Source: Variovorax sp. Root411 (GTDB lineage Bacteria; Pseudomonadota; Gammaproteobacteria; Burkholderiales; Burkholderiaceae_C). From it: a stretch of 64,000 nt of DNA. Position numbers and translations under genes: made by a program. The stretch's first letter is position 1. Each line of letters begins with the position of its first letter. The stretch lies in assembly GCF_001425205.1 (NCBI RefSeq), contig NZ_LMDW01000004.1:1-64000 (forward strand). The letters run 5' to 3'. Below the pieces are notes generated by a model that saw nothing but the letters and a program-made list of their open reading frames with translations, did not search any database and was not told the origin of the DNA. Of this stretch, positions 46,019 to 55,102 are shown piece by piece.

Positions 46019-46493
46019 TCGTCCTCGCCTTTGTTGAAGATCGCCGCGACTTTTTTGTCAAGACCAGCAGGGCCGCGGTTTCTGCCAGCGCCCGGTCCTT
46101 GCGCAGCAGGTCGCGTTCGAGTTCCTTGATGCGCTTGCGGTCGGCCCGAGTGGCCTGCGGGCTGGCCCGGGCCTCCTCGGGTTCGGCCAGCGCGGCTGTC
46201 GCACTGGAGCGCCATTTGTCCAGCTCGGCGGGGTACACCCCGTGCTCGCGGCACCATGCGCTCTTCGCCGCCTCGGCCATCGCCGCCGTCGTAATCACCG
46301 CCTCAAGCCGGGCGCGCGCAGTCCATGCCCGCCCTCGGGCGGGCATGGACTGCGCATCCTCGCGCCAACGTTCCAGTGTTCCCACTCCAATGCCAACCTC
46401 ACGCGCCACCACCTCCAGCGCCGAACTCTCCGGCGGAAGCAACCTTGCTACCGCTCGGTCCTTGAATGCTTGTCCGTATCGAGCCACTCTCAT
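46015..46493 (-). pseudogene. IS3-family transposase OrfA, frameshifted at an A-run
   Basis: Begins MRVARYGQAFKDRAVARLLP. HTH (VAREVGIGVGTLERWRED) and a leucine-rich segment (KRIKELERDLLRKDRALAETAALLVLTKK) are intact. At the A6 run (46051-46056) the zero frame leaves the family sequence. The -1 frame continues VAAIFNKGEDE and stops at the orfB start, as in intact relatives. So one A has been lost, or decoding slips here. Confidence 0.75.
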
Positions 46494-46540
46494 CTTTCAT
46501 CGCCGCCCCCGGGTTCTTGGTTCTATAGAGGCGACAACTA

Positions 46541-47363
46541 TTCTGCCGCGGGGGGGGACGCAGCCGCTGGCCGCAGACCGCTTGCTTGTCAATATCAGCC
46601 CCGAGGAGACCAAGTCCGCGCTGGCTCGCTCCTATCTTCAATCGCCCGTGGAGAACTCGGACAACGCCTACTTGGTCAACACCGGCCAGAAGCTGGTACT
46701 GATCGACGCCGGCTCGGGGAAGCTGCTGGGTCCATTGCGCGGTCAACTGCGTGCCAACCTCATCGCAGCGGGGTATCGGCCGGAGCAAGTGGACGAGATC
46801 TATCTGACACATCTGCACCCCGACCACGTCGGCGGCCTTGCCGACGGCGACACCATGGCATTCCCCAACGCCATCGTGCGCGTCGATAAGAAGGACGCTG
46901 ACTACTGGCTCTCCAAGGAAAACATGGACAAGGCACCCGAACAATCGAAGCGCTTCTTCGTCGGCGCCATGGCATCGCTCGACCCCTACATCAAGGCAGG
47001 TCGAGTCAAGCTGTTTCAGGGCAACACCGATCTCGTGCATGGCGTCAGTGCCGTGGCAAGCCCGGGGCACACGCCGGGGCACAGCTTCTTCGTGGCCGAA
47101 AGCAAGGGGCAGAAGATTGTGTTCTGGGGCGATCTGATCCACGTTCTGGCCGTTCAGTTCAACGCGCCCTCCGTCGGCATTGCATTCGATTCCGACGTCG
47201 GCGGCGCGGCATCACAGCGGCTGGTTGCCCTCTCGCTGACGCCGCGAAGGGCGGCTACCTCGTCGCCGGAGCGCATATTTCCTTCCCGGGAACGGGCCGT
47301 GTGCGCAAGGTTGGCGGTACCTTCAAGTGGGTCCCTCTGAACTACGACGCGGTTCCACGCTGA
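46541..47363 (+). pseudogene. MBL-fold metallo-hydrolase, 5' truncated by the IS and frameshifted
   Basis: The frame right of the IS reads PLAADRLLVNISPEE, then VNTGQKLVLIDAGSG and the zinc motif LTHLHPDHVGG (HxHxDH), SPGHTPGHS and VFWGDLIHV. The N terminus with its signal peptide is missing. Near 47225-47245 the frame is lost; the rest (GGYLVAGAHISFPGTGRVRKV...WVPLNYDAVPR) continues in another frame to 47363. A periplasmic lactonase/arylsulfatase-type MBL enzyme in origin; no longer functional. Confidence 0.8.
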
Positions 47364-47381
47364 GCTGCCGCGGTCGACTTC

Positions 47382-47543
47382 ATGAGACCTCGTTTCATCC
47401 TTTCGCTCATCGCCTCCGTGTCGGGCCTGCTGGTGTCCACTCCTGCGGCCGCAGCTGAACTGCTGCTGCTGAGTACGACTTCTGCCCGGGAGGCGCTCGG
47501 CGAAATCATTCCAATGTTCGAACGGGCCACGGGCAATACCGTA
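47382..47543 (+). pseudogene. N-terminal fragment of a periplasmic binding protein (ModA-like), separated from its C-terminal half
   Basis: 54 codons: signal peptide (LVSTPAAAAE) then LLLLSTTSAREALGEIIPMF and ERATGNTV, the start of an extracellular solute-binding domain of the ABC-transporter type-2 (ModA) group. After GTA 47543 the frame leaves the family pattern and becomes low-quality sequence to 47759. The remainder of the same domain is on the opposite strand at 50464-51057. See the finding on an inversion. Confidence 0.7.
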
Positions 47544-47872
47544 GGCGGATTGCACGATTGCGTCCCGGTTTTACATGGAGATGTCTTCCAGATTGCGCGA
47601 CCCGCGGGCGCCAGCGCCGCATCCGCACGCGGCAAGAATAGCCTTTTCGCGGATCGGGTTTGGCGCGACAGTCTCGCCCGACGCCGGAAGAGCATCGCCG
47701 TTCCCGGGGCAGTCTTAGGAGCAAACAGGTTCGCCAACGTGGAGCGTGGCACTTTCTAGTAGATCTGACGCATAGCTGAACGCGGCTGTCGTAGTCCCTG
47801 CATAGAGTCAAGTTGGCAGGAACTCATGGCCGAGCGTGCCCTATGAACAACGATCAACTGGAGACACACCTG
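47544..47872. other. Upstream region of the PQQ dehydrogenase
   Basis: 329 bp. The first part continues an open frame from the binding-protein fragment to 47759 without family similarity. The last 110 bp should hold the promoter of the dehydrogenase. No other gene supported. Confidence 0.5.
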
Positions 47873-49999
47873 ATGAAGCATTCTTTGCAGAATGGATTCC
47901 TGACCCTTGCAGTGGCCTGTGCGTTGGCGGTCGTATCGAGTCAATCGGCCCTTGCTGCCGACGTCAACGCCGAACGACTGCGCAATGCGGCGAAGGAACC
48001 GGGTAACTGGATGACAGTTGGCGGCACGTATGCTGAAGCCCGATACAGCACGCTGAACCAGATCAACAGTGCAAATGTCGGGCGGCTCAAGCTTGCCTGG
48101 TATGCCGATCTTGAGACCAACCGCGGCCAGGAGGCGACCCCGCTTGTGATCGATGGTGTGTTGTACACGAGCACTAGCTGGTCTCGCGTCCATGCATATG
48201 ACGCAGCCTCAGGCAAGGAGCTCTGGAAATACGACCCCAAGGTTCCGGGTTCGAAAGGTGCACATGCGTGCTGTGACGTAGTCAACCGTGGCCTGGCAGC
48301 ATGGAACGGAAAGATCTATGTCGGTACGCTGGATGGGCGCCTGGAAGCGCTCGACGCAAAGTCCGGCAAAGTGGTTTGGTCCACTCCAACCTTCGACCCC
48401 AAGACGGTGATGACAATCACGGGTGCCCCGCGGGTCGTCAAGGGAAAGGTGCTGATTGGGCAAGGTGGCGCCGAGTATGGTGCGCGCGGGTTTCTCGGGG
48501 CGTATGACGCGGAAACGGGCAAGCCAGTCTGGCGGTTCTATATGACGCCGAACCCCGAGAACAAACCGGATGGCGCGGCATCCGACAAGGTCCTGATGAC
48601 AAAGGCGTTCAGCACTTGGGGTGAAGGCGTTTGGAAGCAGAGCGGTGGCGGCGCAACGCCTTGGGATTCGATCGTCTATGACCAGGAGTTCGACCAAGTC
48701 ATCGTGGGAACGGGGAACTCCAACCCGTGGAGCTCGAAGGCACGTGGCGGGGGCGACAACCTTTTTGTCGGATCAGTGCTCGCCTTGAACCCGGATACTG
48801 GCGAATACAAGTGGCACTACCAACAAACGCCGGGAGACGACTGGGACTTTACGTCGACCCAGCCGATTATTCTGACCGAACTGAAGATCGACAACGCGAT
48901 GCGCAAGGTCTTGCTTCATGCGCCGAAGAACGGATTCTTCTACGTCATTGATCGCAAAGACGGAAAGTTGATCTCGGCAGAGAAGTTCGCCTCGGTTAAC
49001 TGGGCCTCAGGCATCGACCTGACGACTGGACGTCCGATCGAATACCCAGCTGCACGCTACACGAAGACCGGACAGCGTTTCGTGGCCATGCCTGCCGCGT
49101 TCGGATCGCACAACTGGCACCCCATGGCCCACAGCCCTAAGACCGGTTTGACTTACATCCCTGTGCAGGACATCCCCTTGGACTACGCTGTGGATTCAGG
49201 CTTCAAGTTCACGGAGGGTGTTTGGAATCTGGGTATTGCATCCCAGATGCTTGCGGGGCCACAGAGCGAATCGGATCGGAAAGTCTTGGCAATGCAGACG
49301 CGGGGCTTCCTGCTGGCCTGGGATCCTGTCAAGCAGAAAGAAGCATGGCGCGTTCAGCATCCGAACGTTGCATCGGCAGGGGTTCTGGCGACGGCCGGCA
49401 ACCTGGTCTTCCAGGGAACGCCGGACGGACGTTTCGTCGCGTACAAGGCCGATACGGGCGGGAAAGTATGGAGCTGGCAAGGCTTCGACGGGATCATCGC
49501 TGGCGCGATGAGTTATGCGGTTGCTGGTGAGCAGTACATTGCCGTACTATCCGGCTTTGGCGGGGCAAATGCCCTGCACGTCCCCTCTATCCAGAATCCG
49601 AAAGTCGGCCTCAACGGACGTGTGCTCGTATTCAAGCTCGACGGAAAGGCGATAGCTCCGGATAACTCGCGCCCATTGCTCGCCCCGAATGTCCCGACTG
49701 AGGTGTGGCCGACGGAGATCGTGTCCAAGGGTGCAGCCCTCTACGGCAATTGCGCAGGATGCCACGGATTCGGCACTTACGGGCATAACGCCATTCCCGA
49801 CCTGCGGCGGTCTCAGATGCTCGGCTCACGCCCGGCATGGGAAGCCATCATTCTTGGTGGTGGGCTGGAGTCCAAAGGAATGCCGGGCTGGTCCGGTACG
49901 CTCAAACCCGAGGACGTTGAAGCTATCCGGGCCTATATCGCAGATCGCGCCCGTGTACTGCGCGACGACGAGCGAGTCGATGCACAAGGTCGTCGCTAG
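47873..49999 (+). CDS. PQQ-dependent alcohol dehydrogenase with C-terminal cytochrome c domain (quinohemoprotein)
   Basis: 708 aa periplasmic enzyme oxidising alcohols, with PQQ in an eight-bladed propeller. Signal peptide MKHSLQNGFLTLAVACALAV...ALA. The vicinal disulfide that stacks on PQQ is in HACCDVVNRG; LEALDAKSGKVVW and related W-docking repeats recur; the catalytic Asp region is PGDDWDFTSTQP. The C terminus has the heme motif CAGCH (NCAGCHGFGTYG). ATG 47873 follows GGAGACA; two upstream in-frame starts are less likely. No PQQ biosynthesis genes are nearby. Confidence 0.92.
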   Translation: MKHSLQNGFLTLAVACALAVVSSQSALAADVNAERLRNAAKEPGNWMTVGGTYAEARYSTLNQINSANVGRLKLAWYADLETNRGQEATPLVIDGVLYTSTSWSRVHAYDAASGKELWKYDPKVPGSKGAHACCDVVNRGLAAWNGKIYVGTLDGRLEALDAKSGKVVWSTPTFDPKTVMTITGAPRVVKGKVLIGQGGAEYGARGFLGAYDAETGKPVWRFYMTPNPENKPDGAASDKVLMTKAFSTWGEGVWKQSGGGATPWDSIVYDQEFDQVIVGTGNSNPWSSKARGGGDNLFVGSVLALNPDTGEYKWHYQQTPGDDWDFTSTQPIILTELKIDNAMRKVLLHAPKNGFFYVIDRKDGKLISAEKFASVNWASGIDLTTGRPIEYPAARYTKTGQRFVAMPAAFGSHNWHPMAHSPKTGLTYIPVQDIPLDYAVDSGFKFTEGVWNLGIASQMLAGPQSESDRKVLAMQTRGFLLAWDPVKQKEAWRVQHPNVASAGVLATAGNLVFQGTPDGRFVAYKADTGGKVWSWQGFDGIIAGAMSYAVAGEQYIAVLSGFGGANALHVPSIQNPKVGLNGRVLVFKLDGKAIAPDNSRPLLAPNVPTEVWPTEIVSKGAALYGNCAGCHGFGTYGHNAIPDLRRSQMLGSRPAWEAIILGGGLESKGMPGWSGTLKPEDVEAIRAYIADRARVLRDDERVDAQGRR

Positions 50000-50156
50000 G
50001 GATGGTCTGCCGAACACGCGCAGCGCGGACGATTGAATGAATGAGGCGATGCCGATGCATCCGAACATCTAAATCGAGCTGTCGTGGCGTCGATTTGCCG
50101 CGCGGCGCAGCCATCACATAGCTCCTGTGAGCCCGATTCCGGCCTCGCAGACGCAC

Positions 50157-50440
50157 TCATCCTTTCATCCCGATCAGCCGCCGCCGCGCCATCCATAGGT
50201 TCGACAGCGCGAACAGCGTGACGATCTGCGCAGTGTTCTTCGCCAGCCCTCGGTAGCGCACCTTGGTGAAGCCGAACTGCTGCTTGATCACACGGAACGG
50301 GTGCTCGACCTTGGCCCGGATGCTGGCCTTCATCTTTTCCACACGCTCAGCCATGAATTCCGGCTCGATGAAGGGGTTGAGCATCCTGCGCTTGCCCGGA
50401 CGCATCGCCGGATCGGATTTGACATGGGCGGCTCGGGAAA
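50157..50440 (-). pseudogene. IS5-family transposase, C-terminal fragment
   Basis: The frame encodes AMRPGKRRML...VEKMKASIRAKVEHPF and RVIKQQFGFTKVRYRGLAKN, TLFALSNLWMARRRL: the C-terminal part of an IS5-type transposase including the conserved Glu of the DDE triad region (KVEHPFRVIK). The N-terminal two thirds are missing. It lies 23 bp from the broken binding-protein fragment and next to the proposed inversion segment. Confidence 0.8.
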
Positions 50441-50463
50441 AGGCAGGCGCACACCTTTCGCCG

Positions 50464-51057
50464 TCAAAACGGCTCCAGCCCATGCTTCTTCAGCACGGGA
50501 GCGACCACCGGTGAGCGGAGGAATTCGGAGAAGGCAGACGCTACCGCACCGCCTCTTCGGCCCGAGAATGAACTGATGCTGTAAATGATGTCTTTCCGCA
50601 GCTCCGGCGGGAGCGGGCTCACCACCTCGATGCCCGGCACCGGGAGCAGTTCACTGACCTGTTGGACACCGATCTCGGCGGCTCCGCGGGCGACGACGGA
50701 GCCCACCAGTTCACCCGGATGCGGGAGCACGGTCTTCAGCTTGACCTCGTCGAGAATCCCGAGCCGTTGCGCCAGGTCGATGAACTGCAGCCCGCTCGCG
50801 CCGCGGCTGTAGGAGATCGATCTCGCGTCCAGTAGCGCCTGTCGCAGGCTCTCGGTCGACCGAATATCCGGCTTGGACGTTCCCGCACGAACAGCGAACG
50901 CGACGACCGAACGGGCGAAGTTCGCCCGGCTGCCAGCAACGAGCTGGCCATTGGACAGAAATGGCTCGGAGAAATCGGCCGGTGAGACAAGCAGGTCGGC
51001 GTCGACGCCAGTCGCAATCCGGCTATCCAGCGCGGAACCAGGTGAAAACTCGACACG
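50464..51057 (-). pseudogene. C-terminal fragment of a periplasmic binding protein (ModA-like)
   Basis: 197 codons from RVEFSPGSALDSRIATG through VDADLLVSPADFSEPFL, VRAGTSKPDIRSTESLR, ISYSRGASGLQFIDLAQRL, GAAEIGVQQVSELLPVPGIE to the stop. This is the body of a substrate-binding domain lacking signal peptide and first strand. Upstream codons in the same frame do not resemble the family. It matches, end to end, the fragment at 47382-47543. Confidence 0.75.
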
Positions 51058-51526
51058 TAAGCGCAAGATCGGTAGGCCTGCGCTGTGCGGTACGTGCCGT
51101 CCTACAGAGCAATTTGTCGATGTGCACGGCCACCACCTCGCCGTGGACAAGCCAGCTCTGTTCACTTTCTCGCCATCCGAATTTCGAAACCGAACGATGT
51201 CAATGACCTTTAACGCCATTGGCGGCACGGCTTTCCCCCACACGCGGCACGTTGACCAGTTGACCGGACACGGGTGTAAGGCCGGCGAGTGGAAATTCGT
51301 CCTCCCCATGCGGAAGTGGGGTGGATGTCTGATTCATTTGGTCGCTCAGCTCGCGTGTGACCAGGTTCTAGACGAACTCGCGTGTATCGGATGCGTTCTG
51401 CAGGCTGTCCTTCCAGGCGATCGAAGAGAAGCCGATCTGTTCTGGCCGTCGCATTGGTTTTGTTCGCACCGGGTCGAACTAGGACGGCTCGATCAGCACC
51501 GAGAGTCGCAGTAGTGCTCGCGGGCA
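51058..51526. other. Gene-poor stretch with a possible SnoaL-like remnant
   Basis: 469 bp. On the minus strand about 51110-51250 reads VPPMALKVIDIVRFRNSDGEKV and, after a frame change, WLVHGEVVAVHIDKLL. This resembles the C-terminal half of SnoaL/polyketide-cyclase-like proteins but is short and frameshifted. Nothing else recognisable. Confidence 0.3.
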
Positions 51527-52729
51527 CTACATGGATCGCGTGCATGAGGGCAAGTCAGGCGCGCCGGCAAAGGTGTCGATCAGCTGCCGCTTAGGCTTTC
51601 CATCTGCTCCACGTACAACCTGCAGCACGTAGACTTTTTCCAACAAAGCGCTGTTTTGTGGATTGAACCGGATGCGTCCTCTCGGGCCCTCGAAGTCCGC
51701 GTTACGCAGAGCCGAGATGAATTGGGTTCCATCAGCTGGCATCGTCCCGAGTTTTTCGAGGGTCGCAAGTATGGATTTGGCGTTGTCGTACCCCAGGGCC
51801 GCGTTCATATCCGGGTCTTCCTTGAATTTGTTGCGGTAGGCATTCACAAAATTTGTGTTGGCGGGAGTCTCCGCTCCTGGAAAGTAGCTGGCGACGAATT
51901 TGGCGCCGTAGATCACGTCGCCAAAAGAAGCCCACAATGACTCGTCGTAGACCCACTGGTCGCCGATTAAAGGCATCTTCCCTCTCAATCCGAATTCAGC
52001 GTGCTGCCTCACGACCTGCGCCGCTTCGTTTCCCGCGTACGCCGAATACAGAATCTGCGCCTCCGATGCGGACGCCTGTGTGAGCGCCGCACCCCAGTCC
52101 TTGGTCTTCTGAAATGGTGTCCAGAGCTCCAGGACCACCTTGCCACCGGCCTCTTCAAAGCCGCGCTTGAAGGCGCCAAGCGTCGCGTGGCCGTATGAGT
52201 AGTCGGGGCCGAGAAGCACCGCGGTCTTTACGCCGTGGGTCGCCCAGTACTTGCCGGCGTTGTACTGGAACCCGTTGGTGCTGAAAGAGCTTCTGCCAAC
52301 ATACGGACTGCAGTATTTGCCCGTGACCTCGTCGGCGAAGGCGCCGGCAAACACGATCGGTTTCTTTGCCTTGTCCGCAAGCTCAGAAAGGGCGATGGCG
52401 ACGTTAGAACCGATTACCCCCGCGACGATGTCGACTTGGTCTGACTGAACAAGCTTGTTAAAGCGCTGGACTCCGACGCTTGGCGTCAGCTCGTCGTCCG
52501 CGCGAACGACCGCGATAGACCGGCCGGCGACCTTTCCGCCGTATTCTTCGATCGCCAGCATGAAACCACGGTCCAGTCGCTCGGCTATCTGGGCCCAAAT
52601 TCCCCTGTAAGGCAGGATGAGCCCGATCTTCAGCGGGGGCTGCGATGCCGTTTGCGCCCGGACGCCGCATGCGGCCAGACAAAGAAGAGCTATCGCCATT
52701 GATAGACCGCGCCTGCTCACTTGCTTCAT
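51527..52729 (-). CDS. Branched-chain-type ABC transporter substrate-binding protein (LivK-like)
   Basis: 400 aa, type-1 periplasmic binding protein. Signal peptide with possible lipobox (ALLCLAACGV); LKIGLILPYRGIWAQIAERLDRGF, VDIVAGVIGSNVAIALSELA and VLLGPDYSYGHATLGAFKRGFEE are the family signatures. Likely ligand an aromatic or short carboxylate. 29 bp downstream of the SDR gene. Probably serves the LivHMGF system at 60.7-64 kb. Confidence 0.9.
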   Translation of the reverse strand: MKQVSRRGLSMAIALLCLAACGVRAQTASQPPLKIGLILPYRGIWAQIAERLDRGFMLAIEEYGGKVAGRSIAVVRADDELTPSVGVQRFNKLVQSDQVDIVAGVIGSNVAIALSELADKAKKPIVFAGAFADEVTGKYCSPYVGRSSFSTNGFQYNAGKYWATHGVKTAVLLGPDYSYGHATLGAFKRGFEEAGGKVVLELWTPFQKTKDWGAALTQASASEAQILYSAYAGNEAAQVVRQHAEFGLRGKMPLIGDQWVYDESLWASFGDVIYGAKFVASYFPGAETPANTNFVNAYRNKFKEDPDMNAALGYDNAKSILATLEKLGTMPADGTQFISALRNADFEGPRGRIRFNPQNSALLEKVYVLQVVRGADGKPKRQLIDTFAGAPDLPSCTRSM

Positions 52730-52758
52730 GATGTCTCCTGGCTTGTCGTTGAAAAACG

Positions 52759-53538
52759 TCAGGCTGCGTCTTGGTACATCGGCGCGCCGCGGGGAGCCCC
52801 CGTGGCGCCACCATCGACCACGATCTCCGCGGCGGTCATGTTGGACGAGTCGGAACAGGCCAGGAACAATGCCGCTTTCGCGACCTCCTCAGCTCGACCA
52901 AATCTCCTCAATGGGATGCCTCTCGCGATGCGCTTCTCGAGCTTCAAGAACGACTCCTCATCTGGCGCCAGACCTGCCCAGATCGGGGTATACGTTCCCC
53001 CGGGCGTGACCAGGTTTACCCTGACCGCGCGGTGAGCAAGCTCGGACGCGAACACACGGCCTAAGGCGCGGACGCCCGCCTTGCTGGCTGCGTAAGCGCC
53101 AAACCCAGACTCCCCCAGGCGCGCGTGAACTGATCCGTTGAGAATCACGGACGCACCGTCGGCCAAGTGTTGAGCGAATGCATCCATGGTGTAAAACACA
53201 CCACTTAAATTGGTGTTGATGATGTCGTCGAACAGCGCGCCCTTGTCCGCTCCTAAAGGCGTTTTGCCCGCGACTCCGGCATTGGCGAACAGGACGTCAA
53301 TCTTTCCCTGGTTCGTTGACACGGCGGCGGCGAGCCTGTGTAGATCACGCTGCGAGGTGATGTCCACAGGGTGACTCGAAATCTTCCCGCCAAGAACGTC
53401 ACATGCGGCCTTCAGCTTTCCCTCGTCTCTGCCTGTGATGACCACGCTGGCACCCTCTTGCAGAAACAGCTTTGCAGTTTCGAAACCGATGCCACTTGAG
53501 CCGCCGGTGATCAGGGCAAGCTTGCCTTGCAGTTTCAT
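52759..53538 (-). CDS. Short-chain dehydrogenase/reductase
   Basis: 259 aa. TGGSSGIGFETAK cofactor loop, FANAGVA, and the active-site SVHARLGESGFGAYAASKAG with Ser and YxxxK. NAD(P)-dependent oxidoreductase of hydroxy/keto compounds. Forms an operon with the LivK-like receptor, so probably acts on an imported compound. Confidence 0.9.
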   Translation of the reverse strand: MKLQGKLALITGGSSGIGFETAKLFLQEGASVVITGRDEGKLKAACDVLGGKISSHPVDITSQRDLHRLAAAVSTNQGKIDVLFANAGVAGKTPLGADKGALFDDIINTNLSGVFYTMDAFAQHLADGASVILNGSVHARLGESGFGAYAASKAGVRALGRVFASELAHRAVRVNLVTPGGTYTPIWAGLAPDEESFLKLEKRIARGIPLRRFGRAEEVAKAALFLACSDSSNMTAAEIVVDGGATGAPRGAPMYQDAA

Positions 53539-53778
53539 TGTTTCGCCTTTCGGTTTAGAACTTCACGTTGCCCAATCTGACATGACGCGTCTCTTTGAAA
53601 GAGCGCAGCCCGGCATGCAAGCCGGTGCGAAATTCCGACTCTATGCGTCCGCATCCCGACCGGCGTGAGTCATAGCGCCAAGCTTCCGGAAAAGCGCCGC
53701 CACATGGGGGCAGGGTGGTCTCGATGTGCACCGGCCTGTCTATCATCTGCGTCACACGCCGAAGTCAGGAGACAGCAG
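53539..53778. other. Intergenic region
   Basis: 240 bp between the divergent SDR and PaaY-like remnant; presumed promoters, no gene supported. Confidence 0.4.
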
Positions 53779-53950
53779 CTGCCCATCTACTCGTTCCAAC
53801 GAAAAATGCCTCGCATTGCATCGTCGACATGGATCAGCCCACGATGCCGTGGTCGTCGGCGACGTCGTCATTCATGAAGGCGCCAGCATTTGGTTCAACG
53901 CGTCATTCGGGGCGACAACGAGCCTATCGTTGTCGGCATGAACTCGAACC
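53779..53950 (+). pseudogene. Gamma-carbonic-anhydrase (PaaY-like) N-terminal remnant
   Basis: AGGAGA precedes CTG 53779 (LPIYSFQRKMPRIASSTW), then a frame change gives DAVVVGDVVIHEGASIWFNASF and another gives RGDNEPIVVGMNSN. Together these reproduce the start of a left-handed beta-helix gamma-CA/PaaY protein. At least two frameshifts and the loss of the rest make it a pseudogene. Confidence 0.7.
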
Positions 53951-54072
53951 GACGATTGGATCGCGTGCGCGCAATGGACGGTCTCGCGCCGCCCTGGCGC
54001 AAAGTTCCAGACAGTTGGCTGTGAAGGCTTATGAAACTTCCCCCGAAACCGTATTTAACTCAGGAGATGACG

Positions 54073-55059
54073 ATGACATTCAAAGCACTACTGGCGGCAA
54101 AGACGGACAAGACGATTTCGACCAGTGTGGTTGAAATGAGCGAGCAAGATCTCATGCCGGGAGACGTCACCATTGCGGTCGACTATTCAACCGTGAACTA
54201 CAAGGACGCGCTCGCCATCAGCGGACGCCTTGAGGTCATCAAGAAATTCCCGCTGGTGCCGGGCATCGATCTGGCCGGCACGGTTGAGGCATCTTCTTAT
54301 CCCGGCATCGTTACCGGCGATCGCGTTGTCATCAATAGCTGGGGCTTGAGCCAGACTTGCCATGGAGGCTACGCACAGAAGGCGCGCGTCAAGGGCGAGT
54401 GGCTGATCAAGATTCCGGAAGCCTTCTCGAGCAAGGACGCCATGGCCATCGGCACGGCCGGATACACGGCAATGTTATCGGTGCTGGCACTTGAGCATGG
54501 CGGCATCACGCCGCAGCGTGGTGACATCCTGGTCACCGGAGCCAACGGCGGCGTCGGCTCCATCGCGATTGCGCTCCTGTCGGATCTCGGGTATCGCGTC
54601 ATTGCATCCACCGGACGTCTCGACGAGGGTGACTATCTCCGCAGGCTCGGCGCGGCGGAGATCATTGACCGCCGGACGCTCTCGGAGCCGGGCGCACCGA
54701 TCGCGGCAGAAAGATGGGCTGGTGCGGTCGACTCCGTAGGCAGTGTCACGCTCGCGAACGTATTGGCGCAGACAAAGTATCGAGGCGTAGTCACGGCTTG
54801 CGGCCGGGCTCAAGGCGTTGACCTTCCCGCAACGGTCATGCCTTTTATTTTGCGCAACGTGACCCTGGCCGGCATCGATTCCGTCAATGCGCCGCAGGAC
54901 GCACGCGTCGAAGCCTGGTCACGCCTGGCGCGTGACCTGGACTTGGACAAGCTTGCTCGCACGACGCAAGTGGTGGGCCTGGCAGATGTGCCTGGTGTCG
55001 TTGACCTGATTCTCGAAGGCAAGGTTCAGGGCCGCACCGTCGTCGATGTCAACGCCTGA
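54073..55059 (+). CDS. AcuI/YhdH-type MDR oxidoreductase (acrylyl-CoA-reductase-like)
   Basis: 328 aa. STVNYKDALAISGR, VPGIDLAGTVE, GTAGYTAMLSVLALE, VTGANGGVGSIAIALLS and the TACGRAQG segment are characteristic of AcuI/YhdH. E. coli and Rhodobacter members reduce acrylyl-CoA with NADPH. ATG 54073 lies six bases after AGGAG; ATG 54067 overlaps the SD. Convergent with the DJ-1-like gene. Confidence 0.9.
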   Translation: MTFKALLAAKTDKTISTSVVEMSEQDLMPGDVTIAVDYSTVNYKDALAISGRLEVIKKFPLVPGIDLAGTVEASSYPGIVTGDRVVINSWGLSQTCHGGYAQKARVKGEWLIKIPEAFSSKDAMAIGTAGYTAMLSVLALEHGGITPQRGDILVTGANGGVGSIAIALLSDLGYRVIASTGRLDEGDYLRRLGAAEIIDRRTLSEPGAPIAAERWAGAVDSVGSVTLANVLAQTKYRGVVTACGRAQGVDLPATVMPFILRNVTLAGIDSVNAPQDARVEAWSRLARDLDLDKLARTTQVVGLADVPGVVDLILEGKVQGRTVVDVNA

Positions 55060-55102
55060 CCGCGTTGCGAGCCCTGCACCGGCCAGTGCAGGGCTGTTCC
55101 CT

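Larger units (their letters stand above)
45119..46540 (-). mobile_element. IS3-family insertion sequence, degenerate
   Basis: About 1.42 kb bounded by 14-bp inverted repeats TAGTTGTCGCCTCT (45119-45132) and its complement (46527-46540). It carries orfA and orfB on the minus strand. No target-site duplication is visible: the flanks GTCAAGG and TTCTGCC differ. Both reading frames are damaged (see orfA, orfB), so it is probably immobile by itself. The right end cuts into a metallo-hydrolase gene. Confidence 0.85.

Noticed and set aside
46015..46060. Programmed -1 frameshift making an OrfAB fusion
   Set aside because: A AAA AAG is in the right phase, but the -1 frame stops at the orfB start codon, so no fusion protein would result; loss of one A is simpler.
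51210..51545. 111-codon minus-strand frame upstream of the binding-protein fragment
   Set aside because: Composition is Arg/Thr-rich without recognisable motifs and it overlaps the end of the LivK-like gene.
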